A stretch of DNA of 53,924 bases, taken from contig NZ_JAEDAJ010000016.1 in NCBI RefSeq assembly GCF_016623465.1, positions 1-53,924 of the forward strand, read 5' to 3'. This document shows, piece by piece, positions 16,185 to 24,156 of the stretch. Position 1 is the first letter of the stretch, and each line of letters opens with the position of its first letter. This DNA comes from Brachybacterium halotolerans. GTDB taxonomy: Bacteria; Actinomycetota; Actinomycetes; Actinomycetales; Dermabacteraceae. A program made the position numbers and the translations under genes. The notes under the pieces were generated by a model. It was not told the DNA's origin, searched no databases, and worked only from the letters and a program-made list of their open reading frames with translations.

Positions 16185-17204
16185 ATGAAGCACCGCTCGC
16201 TCGGCCGCACAGGGATCCAGGTCTCGCCCTTCGCCCTCGGCGCCATGATGTTCAGCTCGTTCGGCAACGGCGACCAGCAGGAGGTGGATGCGATGGTGGG
16301 GCGCGCGCTGGACGCGGGCATCAACCTCGTCGACACCGCCGACGCCTACGGCGAGTCCGAGGAGATGCTCGGGCGCGCGCTGCGCGGCCGCCGCGACGAG
16401 GTGGTCCTCACCTCCAAGTTCGGGCTACCGCTCGACGAGGACCCCAACCACCGCGGCGGGTCCCGCCGCTGGATCATGACGGCGATCGAGAACTCGCTGC
16501 GCCGTCTGGGGACGGACCATCTGGACCTGCTGCAGCTGCACCGCCCCGACCCGGCCACCGACATCCAGGAGACCCTCTCCGCGCTCACCGATCTGGTGCG
16601 CAGCGGGAAGGTGCGGGCGATCGGGACCTCCGACATGCCGGCCTCCGAGATCGTCGAGGCGCAGTGGGTGGCCCGCGACCGCGGGCTCGAGCGCTTCCGC
16701 ACCGAGCAGCCCCACTACTCGCTCCTGGACCGCACCGTGGAGCGCGAGGTGCTCCCCGTCGCCGAGCGCTACGGCATGGGCACGATCATCTGGAGCCCCC
16801 TGGCCAGCGGCATGCTCACCGGCAGGGTGCGGCGGGGGCAGCAGAGCGACCTGCGCCGCACGCAGATGTTCGGGGCGCTCCGGGACCCGCGGCGCATCGA
16901 CGCCGTGGAGGATCTGCTCGCCCTCGCGCAGGACTCCGGGCTCACGCTGACGCACATGGCGCTCGCCTTCGTGATCGCCCACCCGGGCGTCAGCGCCGCG
17001 ATCATCGGTCCCCGCACCATGGAGCACCTCGAGGACTCTCTCGCCGCCGGGAAGGTCGAGCTGACGGACGACGTCCTGGACCGCATCGACGAGATCGTCG
17101 CACCCGGCACGGGCGTGGGGCGCATGGACCAGGAGTACAGCACTCCCCCGATCCTGGATCCGACGCTGCGTCGCCGCTCGGCCGGGAGCCGCGCCGCCGC
17201 CTGA
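16185..17204 (+). CDS. aldo/keto reductase
   Basis: 339-residue NADPH-dependent TIM-barrel oxidoreductase. The catalytic tetrad is visible: Asp50 and Tyr55 in DTADAYGESE, Lys78 in LTSKFG, His119 in LLQLHRPD. The C-terminal cofactor-binding segment AAIIGPRTMEHLEDSL is also present. ATG 16185 follows AGGAGGA at seven bases. The substrate, some aldehyde or ketone, is not inferable. Divergent TetR control suggests induction by a xenobiotic or reactive carbonyl. Confidence 0.92.
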   Translation: MKHRSLGRTGIQVSPFALGAMMFSSFGNGDQQEVDAMVGRALDAGINLVDTADAYGESEEMLGRALRGRRDEVVLTSKFGLPLDEDPNHRGGSRRWIMTAIENSLRRLGTDHLDLLQLHRPDPATDIQETLSALTDLVRSGKVRAIGTSDMPASEIVEAQWVARDRGLERFRTEQPHYSLLDRTVEREVLPVAERYGMGTIIWSPLASGMLTGRVRRGQQSDLRRTQMFGALRDPRRIDAVEDLLALAQDSGLTLTHMALAFVIAHPGVSAAIIGPRTMEHLEDSLAAGKVELTDDVLDRIDEIVAPGTGVGRMDQEYSTPPILDPTLRRRSAGSRAAA

Positions 17205-17235
17205 GCCGCACCGCGCGCCGCTCCCCGGATCGGCT

Positions 17236-17280
17236 CGGTCGGCCCGGCGCGCCGAGCCCGGCGCCGGGCCGGGCCGACCG
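17236..17280 (+). terminator. terminator after the aldo/keto reductase
   Basis: CGGTCGGCCCGGC (17236-17248) pairs perfectly with GCCGGGCCGACCG (17268-17280), a 13-bp stem closing a GC-rich loop. No U-tract, as is common in high-GC actinomycetes. Confidence 0.5.
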
Positions 17281-17304
17281 GCCGAGCATCCGACCGACCG
17301 ACCG

Positions 17305-17333
17305 TTGCCCGGCATACCGGGGAGGGGTATCGT
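17305..17333 (+). promoter_or_regulatory. csoR promoter overlapped by a CsoR-type operator
   Basis: -35 TTGCCC (17305-17310), 17-bp spacer, -10 TATCGT (17328-17333). The pseudo-palindrome ATACC-GGGGAGG-GGTAT (17314-17330) resembles known CsoR operators and covers the spacer and the -10. Autorepression released by Cu(I) is predicted. Confidence 0.65.
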
Positions 17334-17377
17334 GCGATGCCGGGCCGAAGGACGTGCGGCCGACGGGGAGGAGCGCC

Positions 17378-17659
17378 ATGAACGGGTACAGCGAGGACAA
17401 GGCGGCTCTCGAGCGCCGCATGAAGCGCATCGAGGGCCAGGTGCGCGGCGTCGCCAAGATGATCGAGGACGACCGCTACTGCATCGACGTGCTCACCCAG
17501 ATCTCCGCCGTCAGCCGGGCGCTCGAGAACGTCGCCCTCGAGCTGCTGGACGACCACCTGGGCCACTGCGTCGCGGACGCCGTCAAGGGCGGCGGCGCGA
17601 ACGCGGAGGAGAAGATCGACGAGGCCACCGAGGCGATCCGTCGACTCGTGCGGTCCTGA
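17378..17659 (+). CDS. csoR: CsoR-type copper-sensing repressor
   Basis: A 93-residue all-helical repressor of the CsoR/RcnR family. The Cu(I) ligand set C-H-C is present: Cys35 (RYCIDVLTQ), His60 and Cys64 (DDHLGHCV). This separates it from Ni/Co (RcnR) or formaldehyde (FrmR) members. ATG 17378 follows GGGGAGGAG. No copper ATPase or copper chaperone gene is adjacent, so it regulates itself and perhaps a distant copper-export operon. Confidence 0.9.
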   Translation: MNGYSEDKAALERRMKRIEGQVRGVAKMIEDDRYCIDVLTQISAVSRALENVALELLDDHLGHCVADAVKGGGANAEEKIDEATEAIRRLVRS

Positions 17660-17680
17660 CCCTCTCCCCCGCGACGCCCG

Positions 17681-19126
17681 TCAGGCGGTCGCCCGGCCGG
17701 GACCGGAGGCCGGGCCGGGTCTGCCCGTCCCCGTGACGTCGTCGATCGTGGAGAGCGGGCCTCCCACCCGGTACTGCGCACCGCGATGGTTCGCGGGCAG
17801 GCGGTCTCCCGCCCCGAGCAGCTTGTGGCGCAGCGTCCCCGGCGCGTACTCCTGCGGGTAGACCCCTCGGCGCTGCAGCTCCGGCACCACCAGGTCCACG
17901 ACGTCCTCGAAGGTCCCCGGCGTGGTCGCATAGGCGAGGTTGAAGCCGTCCACCTCGGTCTCCTCGACGATGTCCTGCAGCGTGTCGGCGATCTCCGAGG
18001 GAGAGCCGACGAAGACCTGCCCCAGCCCGCCGATGCCGCCGAGCCGCACGATGTCGCGCACGGTCCATGTCTCCCCGCGCTCGTTGTCGCCCTGGAAGGC
18101 GGCGAGCGCGGACTGGATGGCGTTGGACTGCACGTCGCCCAGCGGCGCGTCCAGGTCGTAGCCGGCGAGATCGACACCGAGCCAGCCGGAGAAGAACACC
18201 TCGGTGCCCTCGACGCTCGCGTACGACAGCAGATCCGCGTGCTTCGCGCGCGCCCCGGCCGCCGTCTCGTCGGTGATGATCGTGCTGAGCAGGTAGATCT
18301 TGGCGTCGTAGGGCCCACGGCCGGCGTCCACGAGCGCCTTCCGGATGCGCTGGACGGTGCTGCGGGCGACCTCCTTGGTGGGGCCGCCGATGAAGATCGC
18401 CTCCGCGTTCTCGGCCGCGAAGCGCACACCGCGCGGGGAGGCTCCGGCCTGGAAGACCACCGGGGTGCGCTGTGGCGAGGGCTCCGAGAGGTGGATGCCG
18501 GGGACGTCGAAGAAGGTGCCGTGGTGCCCGATGTGGTGCACCTTCTCCGGGATCGTGAACACACCGGACTCGGCATCGCGGACCACGGCGTCGTCCTCCC
18601 ACGACCCCTCGAGGAGCTTATAGATCACCTCGAGGTACTCGTCGGCGTGGTCGTAGCGCGCGTCGTGCTCGACCAGATCGTGCTGGCCCAGGTTCCTCTC
18701 CGCCGAGGGCAGGTAGCCGGTGACGACGTTCCATCCCACCCGGCCCTTAGTGAGGTGGTCGAGGGTCGACAGGCGCCGCGCGAAGGGCACAGGGTGCTCG
18801 AAGGCGGTGCCCGCAGTGATCCCGAAGCCCACGTGCTCCGTGACGGCCGCGCCGACCGCGGCGAGCTCCACCGGATCGTTCACGGGCACCTGCGCGCCCT
18901 GGCGGATCGCGGCCAGGTCGTTGCCGTCGAAGACGTCGTACGTGCCCAGCACGTCGGCGATGAAGACGGCGTCGAAGAGTCCGCGCTCGGCGATCCGCGC
19001 GATGTCCTGCCAGTACTCGATGTCCTTGTAGCGCCAGGACTGGTCCCCGGGACAGCGCCAGAGCCCCGGCGACTGGTGGGCGACGCAGTTCATGTCGAAG
19101 GCGTTGAAGCGGATCTGCTTGCTCAT
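17681..19126 (-). CDS. LLM-class flavin-dependent monooxygenase (NtaA/SnaA/DszA family)
   Basis: 481 residues, usual length for the NtaA/DszA branch of bacterial-luciferase-like TIM barrels, which use FMNH2 from a separate reductase. Typical motifs: FDAVFIADVLGTYDVFDGND, FEHPVPFARRLSTLDHLTKGRVGWNVVTGYL, TPVVFQAGASPRGVRFAAENAEAIFIGGP. Related enzymes attack organosulfur compounds, nitrilotriacetate or polyketide intermediates. The ATG at 19126 overlaps the stop of the acyl-CoA-dehydrogenase-like gene (ATGA), so the two are translationally coupled and probably use the same kind of substrate. Confidence 0.9.
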   Translation of the reverse strand: MSKQIRFNAFDMNCVAHQSPGLWRCPGDQSWRYKDIEYWQDIARIAERGLFDAVFIADVLGTYDVFDGNDLAAIRQGAQVPVNDPVELAAVGAAVTEHVGFGITAGTAFEHPVPFARRLSTLDHLTKGRVGWNVVTGYLPSAERNLGQHDLVEHDARYDHADEYLEVIYKLLEGSWEDDAVVRDAESGVFTIPEKVHHIGHHGTFFDVPGIHLSEPSPQRTPVVFQAGASPRGVRFAAENAEAIFIGGPTKEVARSTVQRIRKALVDAGRGPYDAKIYLLSTIITDETAAGARAKHADLLSYASVEGTEVFFSGWLGVDLAGYDLDAPLGDVQSNAIQSALAAFQGDNERGETWTVRDIVRLGGIGGLGQVFVGSPSEIADTLQDIVEETEVDGFNLAYATTPGTFEDVVDLVVPELQRRGVYPQEYAPGTLRHKLLGAGDRLPANHRGAQYRVGGPLSTIDDVTGTGRPGPASGPGRATA

Positions 19127-20442
19127 GCGCGGGCGACCGCCTCTCGGGCCTCGACGGGGCGAAGCACCGGATCGGGCTCGGCCCTCGTCCCCTCTCCGCC
19201 TGCCGCGGCGTCCGTGCCGACGCCCCAGAGATGGACGGGGGTCGCGCCGTTGACCAGGTGGTCGCCGATGATGCGCTGCTTGTAGATCACCGGGTTGTGG
19301 GAGGAGACCGTGCGGGTGTTGCGCCAGTGGCGGTCGAGGCCCAGATCGGTGCTCGTGCCGGAGGCGCCGAGGGCGTTGAAGAGCAGGGTCACGGCCTCGG
19401 GGACGAGCTCGGCGAGCACGACCTGGCCCTCGGCGGTGGCGAGCTCGGCCTCGGCGAGGGCCTCCCGCTGCGCCTCGGACCCGCGCTCGGGCTCGAGGTC
19501 GGAGGCGCGCTGGAGCGCCTCGGCGGCGCGGTCGACGACGGCTTCGGCGGCGAAGGCCGCGGAGCGGACCTGTCCGATGACGGCGAGGATCTGGCCGTCG
19601 TCCCGCGCCCGGGAGGCGAGGCCGTGGCTGTAGACGCGGGTGCGGGCGCGGACGGCGTCGGCCGCGTCCTCGGCGGCCCGGCGTGCGATGCCCGCCTGCA
19701 CCACGAGGAGGACGAGCTGGTAGAGCGCCGTCTGGTAGCTGAAGCGGTCCGTGAGGACGATGACGTTCTCGGGGTCGATGGGGACGTCGTCGAAAACGAT
19801 CGTGCCGGTCCCGGTGAGCTGCTGCCCGAAGCCGTTCCAGTCGTCGCTCACGCTCACGCCGGGGTCGTCCGTGGGCACGAGCACGGCGACGGTCTCGCCG
19901 GAGTCGTCGGCCGCGGTGGCATCGGTCCACTGGGCGAAGATGCTGCCGGTCGTGTAGTACTTCCGGCCGCGCAGACGCAGGCCCTGCGGCGTGGAGACCA
20001 GGCGGGTCGAGGGGCTCGCGGTCGTGGAGCCCGAGGCCTCGCTCCAGGAGTTGCCGACGATCTCGCCGTCCAGGAAACGGCGCAGCCAGTCCTCGCGCGA
20101 GTCGTCGCTCGTGTGGACGCGGTCCTCCACGATCGCGAACTGGCCGCGGAAGATCTGCGGCAGGCTCGAGTCCGCCGCGGCGGCGTCCACCCAGATGCGG
20201 GCGGTCTGCGGGATGCTCAGGCCCGCGCCGCCGTCGGCGATCGGGACGCGCAGCGCGCCGAAGCCCAGGGCCGCGAGCTCGGCGACCTCCTCGCGCGGCA
20301 GCCGGTGCTCGCGCTCGCGCTCCACGGCGCCCGGGGCGATCCGCGCGAAGACCTCGCGGAACCTCCGTGCGATCTTCTCTGCATCTTTCGGTGAGGTCAC
20401 GGCGGCGGCACCTTCCGGCTCGGGAGTCGTTCGTCCGGTCAC
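19123..20442 (-). CDS. acyl-CoA dehydrogenase-fold monooxygenase (DszC/SfnC-like)
   Basis: About 440 residues of the acyl-CoA dehydrogenase fold. N-terminal helical domain with GGAGLSIPQTARIW, flavin-binding middle strands (LRLRGRKYYTTGS, FAQWTDATA) and a C-terminal helical domain ending in the SfnC/DszC-like TSTDLGLDRHWRNTRTVSSHNPVIYKQRIIGD. Such proteins are flavin-dependent S- or N-oxygenases rather than dehydrogenases. The start is uncertain: GTG 20442 is used; GTG 20397 has a GGAAGG upstream but at wide spacing. A TACGTT -10-like box lies near 20473. With the LLM gene it forms a two-component oxygenase pair; no flavin reductase or ABC transporter is adjacent. Confidence 0.85.
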   Translation of the reverse strand: MTGRTTPEPEGAAAVTSPKDAEKIARRFREVFARIAPGAVEREREHRLPREEVAELAALGFGALRVPIADGGAGLSIPQTARIWVDAAAADSSLPQIFRGQFAIVEDRVHTSDDSREDWLRRFLDGEIVGNSWSEASGSTTASPSTRLVSTPQGLRLRGRKYYTTGSIFAQWTDATAADDSGETVAVLVPTDDPGVSVSDDWNGFGQQLTGTGTIVFDDVPIDPENVIVLTDRFSYQTALYQLVLLVVQAGIARRAAEDAADAVRARTRVYSHGLASRARDDGQILAVIGQVRSAAFAAEAVVDRAAEALQRASDLEPERGSEAQREALAEAELATAEGQVVLAELVPEAVTLLFNALGASGTSTDLGLDRHWRNTRTVSSHNPVIYKQRIIGDHLVNGATPVHLWGVGTDAAAGGEGTRAEPDPVLRPVEAREAVARA

Positions 20443-20582
20443 GGCTTCACGGCCGCGACCTGTGCCGAACGTATGCGGCGCCCTGCGCCGCACGGAAGGG
20501 CCTCGTCACACGCGGAAATGCGGGTTCGCGCAGGTGCGCGGAAAGACGCTCATCAGAGCCCGCTGCGCCATGGCACGACGGC

Positions 20583-20948
20583 TCAAGAGCCGCCCGGTGC
20601 CGGCTCCCACAGCTCGATGCGATTCCCCTCGAGGTCTCGCACCCAACCGAAGCGGCCCATGCTCTCCATCTCCTGCACCTCGTCCTCGACCATCGCCCCG
20701 GTCCTCCGGAGCCGCGCGCGCAGCGCATCCAGATCGTGGACGCGCAGGTTGAGCATGGCCGTCTGCCCGGAGTCCCCGAAGTAATCGGTGTCCTGGGGGA
20801 AGTCGGCGAAGACCGTCGGCCCCGCCTGCTGGTGCCACAGTCCGTTCTCGTCGATGTCGAGTCCCAGCACCTCGCGGTACCAGGTGGTGAGCGCCTGCGG
20901 ATCCGAGGCGCGCAGGAAGCATCCGCCGATGCCGAGCACGTGTCCCAT
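20583..20948 (-). CDS. VOC family protein (glyoxalase/bleomycin-resistance fold)
   Basis: 121 residues with two beta-alpha-beta-beta-beta modules. It begins MGHVLGIGGCFLRASDPQAL and ends MGRFGWVRDLEGNRIELWEPA, a standard VOC pattern with the C-terminal metal-ligand Glu (IELWE). The substrate is unknown. ATG 20948 lies seven bases after TACACT with no RBS, probably leaderless. Confidence 0.88.
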   Translation of the reverse strand: MGHVLGIGGCFLRASDPQALTTWYREVLGLDIDENGLWHQQAGPTVFADFPQDTDYFGDSGQTAMLNLRVHDLDALRARLRRTGAMVEDEVQEMESMGRFGWVRDLEGNRIELWEPAPGGS

Positions 20949-20955
20949 GGCGGCG

Positions 20956-20961
20956 AGTGTA
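20956..20961 (-). promoter_or_regulatory. -10 box of a leaderless VOC-gene transcript
   Basis: The minus strand reads TACACT-N7-ATG. Confidence 0.6.
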
Positions 20962-21013
20962 GACGGACGCCGCATGCAGGCGGAGCGCGAACCGTGCCGT
21001 CTCGCGCCCGCCC

Positions 21014-21733
21014 TCAGACCAGCTCGACGGGCTCGATGAGCGAGGGATCGGTGCGGTCGATCTTCCGGACGCTGTTGACCTGGCGGTCCACCGGATGGGT
21101 GACCAGCGTCGTGGCGATCTGGTCGGAGGCCTCGCCGAGCTCGTGCTGCAGCGCGTTCTTCTCCTCGCCCTCGAGCTTGTCGGGTGCGAGCCAGCGCCCG
21201 AGCAGGTCGTCCGGGAGGTACGCGGGCATGCGGTCGTGGACGTCGCCCGCGGCGTCCTTCGCCTCGCGGGTGATGATCGTGAAGGAGACCTGCCAGGACT
21301 CGCCGTCCTTGCGCGCGGAGGCGAGACCGGCCGCGTGCAGCAGACCACCGTGCTCGGCGTGCACGTAGAAGGGCTGCTTGGCGCCGTCGGCCTGCTCGAC
21401 CCACTCGTAGTAGCCGTTCATCGGGACCACCACGCGGGCGCTCGCGAAGGGACCGCGGAACATGCCGTTGGTGGTCACGGTCTCGAAGCGCGCGTTGATG
21501 GGGCGGGGCCCCTTATCCTTCGCCCAGGAGGGATGCAGGCCCCAGCGTGCGGGCTCGAGGGTGCGGCGCAGCTCGCCGTCCTCGTCATAGTGCTCGCGAA
21601 CGACGGGCGCGAGGGTCGACGGGGCGATCGAGTAGGCCGGCGACCAGTCCGGACCGTCCTGGTCCGCCTTGGTGGCGACGTAGGCGCGCAGCAGCCCTGC
21701 CTCGTCGAAGTCGAGCACGAACCGTCCGCACAT
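21014..21733 (-). CDS. SOS-response-associated peptidase-fold protein (SRAP, YedK/HMCES)
   Basis: 239 residues. The protein begins MCGRF; Cys2 forms a thiazolidine crosslink with abasic sites in single-stranded DNA once Met is removed. Further active-site motifs are NARFET (Asn), GYYEW (Glu) and VTHPVD (His), all at expected places. It shields abasic sites from breakage and error-prone synthesis. GAGGAGG precedes ATG 21733. A monocistronic gene, divergent from the secreted protein gene at 21844. Confidence 0.95.
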   Translation of the reverse strand: MCGRFVLDFDEAGLLRAYVATKADQDGPDWSPAYSIAPSTLAPVVREHYDEDGELRRTLEPARWGLHPSWAKDKGPRPINARFETVTTNGMFRGPFASARVVVPMNGYYEWVEQADGAKQPFYVHAEHGGLLHAAGLASARKDGESWQVSFTIITREAKDAAGDVHDRMPAYLPDDLLGRWLAPDKLEGEEKNALQHELGEASDQIATTLVTHPVDRQVNSVRKIDRTDPSLIEPVELV

Positions 21734-21843
21734 GAGGGCCTCCTCGTCAGGTGTCCATGATGGTAGCCGGAGGCGACCGGCGCGCCGCTCGGGCGTAGCA
21801 TCTGGACCCGACGGCCCGATATGTGCCGAGAACGAGGATCCCC

Positions 21844-22388
21844 ATGCCCCCTCGGCCCCCGCCCTCCAGAGAGCTCCGCCGCCGAGGCATCCTCCGCGGC
21901 GCGGCGTGGACCGCCCCGCTGATCCTCGTGTCCACCGCAGCCCCTGCCATCGCCGCCTCGGAACCCGGGCCGGCACCGAATGACGAGGCCAATTACTACT
22001 GGAACGTCGCGGCGAACGCGCACTTCATCACCGTCGCCGCCGCAGAGAGCCATCTGCAGTTCCAGGTCTCCGCCCAGGTCAGCTACCGGGCGGATCCCTG
22101 GGTCTCGCCGCCGGACGGGGCCACGCTGCAGATCGTCATCGACCTCTCCCAGCCGGCCCAGCTGAGCTCGGTCGGCGCGGGCTGGGTCGCGTCCCCGGCC
22201 ACGGGCACCACCGCCTCCTCGTTCACGTTCCCGCTCGCTCCCGCCTCCCAGGGAGGCGGACTCTCCGCGACCTTCTTCGGCACCGAGGCCGGGGAGCTGA
22301 CCGCCCACGGCACGATGAGCGTGCTCGAGCCGGCGAGGCGACCTGGGCGCAGGAACCCGCGATCGACAGCGGGACGCTGAAGGACTGA
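21844..22388 (+). pseudogene. Tat-exported hypothetical protein, frameshifted near the 3' end
   Basis: The ATG at 21844 (GAGG upstream) opens a protein with a twin-arginine leader, RRRGILRGAAWTAPLILV, and an Ala-rich cleavage region ending AIAAS. A beta-rich, Ser/Thr/Gly-rich exported domain follows; family not recognised. As read, the frame ends at 22380 with an Arg/Pro-rich tail. From 22335 another frame shows strong GC3 and a natural ending, EATWAQEPAIDSGTLKD, with stop 22386-22388. Restoring one base between 22330 and 22335 would give about 181 residues. It is either a recent frameshift or a base-calling error. A TAGCAT box near 21797 may be its promoter. Confidence 0.6.
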
Positions 22389-22872
22389 GCGCACGCCCAC
22401 CTGCGCTTCATGGGGTTCTCCTGGAGAGTGGGTCGGGATGAGCTGAGAGGAGGCAGAAGCGCCGACATTCTGGACGGTCCGTGATGGAACCGTGACTGTG
22501 ACCTTCCCCAGGGGGCCCAGCGGGCATTGTGGAGCCGCTCGGTGCGGGCGGCGCGCTCGTGGTCGGTGAAGGTGTGGAGGCGGTCAACGACGGTCTCGGG
22601 CATGACGTCGAGTACTGCGCGATGACGATCGGGAGCGGGAACCAGGCGGCGGCTTCGCCGAGCACGTCGACGTCGATGAGGCCGCAGGCGACTTCCGGTC
22701 GATGTCATGCTCCACGGCGGCGAGGACGTGTCAGGCGTGGCCGCGGGCAAAGTGGGCACCTCGCGATCCCGGCGGCACGCGACTCGCCGTCGCCCGGTGC
22801 CGGTCGCAGCGCGAGCTCGCGTAGCCGCCCTCCACCTTCACCACCACAGCCCCACAGTCCTACGGTGGGGAA
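22389..22872. other. gap with gene debris, no intact gene
   Basis: 484 bases with no intact reading frame carrying an RBS. The part 22505-22740 (minus) keeps coding-like third-position bias in successive frames and is listed as a pseudogene. The rest (22389-22500 and 22745-22860) shows nothing recognisable apart from a TACGGT-N6-ATG arrangement just before the VOC gene at 22873. Confidence 0.5.
22505..22740 (-). pseudogene. degraded gene fragment with two frame changes
   Basis: Three adjoining minus-strand segments in different frames each have high GC3: VEHDIDRKSPAA (to about 22681), then LIDVDVLGEAAAWFPLPIV (about 22680-22615), then VLDVMPETVVDRLHTFTDHE onward, ending near WAPWG at about 22505. 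Together they read like one protein of 80 or more residues broken by two indels, with an in-frame TGA upstream of the first piece. The family is not recognised. Confidence 0.4.
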
Positions 22873-23322
22873 ATGCCACCAACTCAGCAGCCCTCTGTCG
22901 TGCACACGGGAATCACGGTCCGAAGCCTCGAAGCCTCGCTCGCCTTCTGGGCTGGAGCGCTCGGAGCGGAGATCGAGAGAAGGTTCCACTTGGGTGGCGA
23001 GTTCGCGGCAGAAGTCGTCGGCGTCGCGGGAGCCGAGATCGACGCTGCTGTCATCGATCTCAACGGCTACGCCATCGAACTCCTCCAGTACACCCGGCCA
23101 GAGGGCGCGCGGCACCACCGCCCCGCATCGAACGAGGTGGGGTCGTGGCATCTCGCACTCGGAGTGAACGACCTGGATGCGACCGTTCAGGCGTGCAGCA
23201 GCTACGGGTGGCACACGCTCGGTGAACCCCAGCGCATGCCCGATGGCCCCCGCGCCGGCACGCGCTTCACCTACCTACGTGATGCGGACGGATCCACGAT
23301 CGAGCTCATCGAGAGCCCCTGA
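22873..23322 (+). CDS. VOC family protein
   Basis: 149 residues: VVHTGITVRSLEASLAFWAG at the start, LNGYAIELLQYTRP at mid-protein and LRDADGSTIELIES at the C-terminus, the two-module glyoxalase/dioxygenase fold with Glu ligand positions. The substrate is unknown. It is not a close copy of the VOC protein at 20583. ATG 22873 may be leaderless (TACGGT six bases upstream). Its codon usage is slightly less GC-rich than housekeeping neighbours, consistent with an acquired islet. A hairpin terminator follows. Confidence 0.85.
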   Translation: MPPTQQPSVVHTGITVRSLEASLAFWAGALGAEIERRFHLGGEFAAEVVGVAGAEIDAAVIDLNGYAIELLQYTRPEGARHHRPASNEVGSWHLALGVNDLDATVQACSSYGWHTLGEPQRMPDGPRAGTRFTYLRDADGSTIELIESP

Positions 23323-23340
23323 CGCGAGCGCCCATGAGAA

Positions 23341-23380
23341 CGCCCCCATCCTGACCTCACGGTCGGCGTGGGGGCGCTTT
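23341..23380 (+). terminator. terminator after the VOC gene
   Basis: CGCCCCC (23341-23347) pairs with GGGGGCG (23370-23376), with an inner CCTGACC/GGTCGG-type helix and a CTTTCGT tail. It lies between convergent genes. Confidence 0.65.
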
Positions 23381-23382
23381 CG

Positions 23383-23726
23383 TCATGCCCGCCCGGGGTT
23401 CACCTGCCGCCACGCGGACGACCACCACGGGTCATACCTGCGGCCGCGGCCGCTCTTCGTGCCCTCAAGGTGGATCCGCTCGAGAAGCCACCGACGGAGG
23501 TGGTCCTCGACCTCGTCGTCGCGGGCCGCCCACACGAGCGCGGAGTAGACGTTCGAGCCGTCCGGGATCGCGACGCGCAAGGAGTAGCGGGGGAGTGTCT
23601 CGTCGCGGTGACACGGCATCGACTCCACGGGGAGCCTCCGCGGATCGCGAGCCGGTACCCGATGAGCACGGAGGAGATCACCTGCTCGATGCGCTCCGAT
23701 GCCGCGAAACGGTCGACGTCCCTCAC
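23383..23726 (-). pseudogene. small hypothetical gene with an apparent one-base deletion
   Basis: The GTG at 23726 has a GGGAGG Shine-Dalgarno and overlaps the stop of the upstream small gene (GTGA). The first frame, VRDVDRFAASERIEQVISSV to AIRGGSP, has coding-like GC3 as far as about 23632. After a four-G run (plus strand 23629-23632) the signal moves to another frame, VESMPCHRDETLPRYSLRV and onward to KSGRGRRYDPWWSSAWRQV, stop at 23383. One extra C in the run would give a 114-residue protein. The family is not recognised. Confidence 0.5.
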
Positions 23727-23890
23727 GCTGCCTCCCAGCCACCGGGATCCTGCGACTCCTCGCCACGGCGCGCCCACTCATCATCCGCCGGCGGGGCGGG
23801 TGGCTCGAAGTACGGGTGCACCCGATGTCCCTCGATCCGCTGGCGCACCATCAGCGCCCACTCGGCGTCTCGCTCTCGCATGCTCCTCAT
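23723..23890 (-). CDS. small hypothetical protein, first of a coupled pair
   Basis: 55 residues, acidic/polar, running from MRSMRERDAEWALMVRQRI to EESQDPGGWEAA. An ATG three codons inside (23881) is an alternative start. Its stop overlaps the next gene's GTG, which supports both being real. No membrane segment or known domain is visible. It lies 193 bases from the 3' end of tRNA-Ala, a common site for acquired DNA. Confidence 0.5.
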   Translation of the reverse strand: MRSMRERDAEWALMVRQRIEGHRVHPYFEPPAPPADDEWARRGEESQDPGGWEAA

Positions 23891-24038
23891 GGAGGAAGTC
23901 TGCGCGTCGGTTGGGACAGGTGAGGCTGTATCGGTAGGGAAAGTGCGGGGAGGGTGTTGGGCATCCGCTTCCAGGATGGGCAACCTCATGGGCATCTCGA
24001 TCAAGTTTCCCCGAAGGATGGCACTGCTTCGTCGCCAT

Positions 24039-24072
24039 GAAAAGGCCCCTCACCGTCCTGGTGAGGGGCCTT
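24039..24072 (-). terminator. tRNA-Ala terminator
   Basis: The minus strand has AAGGCCCCTCACC-AGGAC-GGTGAGGGGCCTT, a 13-bp stem, followed by TTC. It begins 12 bases after the tRNA 3' end. Confidence 0.85.
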
Positions 24073-24083
24073 CTGTCGTGCCG

Positions 24084-24156
24084 TGGAGCTTAGGGGAATC
24101 GAACCCCTGACCTTTTCATTGCGAACGAAACGCTCTACCAACTGAGCTAAAGCCCC
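24084..24156 (-). tRNA. tRNA-Ala, anticodon CGC
   Basis: 73-nt cloverleaf: acceptor GGGGCTT/AAGCTCC (one G-U), D arm GCTC-AGTTGGTA-GAGC, anticodon stem TTTCG/TGAAA with loop TTCGCAA (anticodon CGC, reads GCG), T arm AGGGG-TTCGATT-CCCCT, discriminator A. CCA is not encoded. A TAGGCT -10-like box lies about 21 bases upstream (near 24178). Confidence 0.93.

Noticed and set aside
24084..24156. Phage attachment site duplicating the tRNA-Ala 3' end
   Set aside because: I found no second copy of the tRNA 3' segment in the window and no integrase gene.
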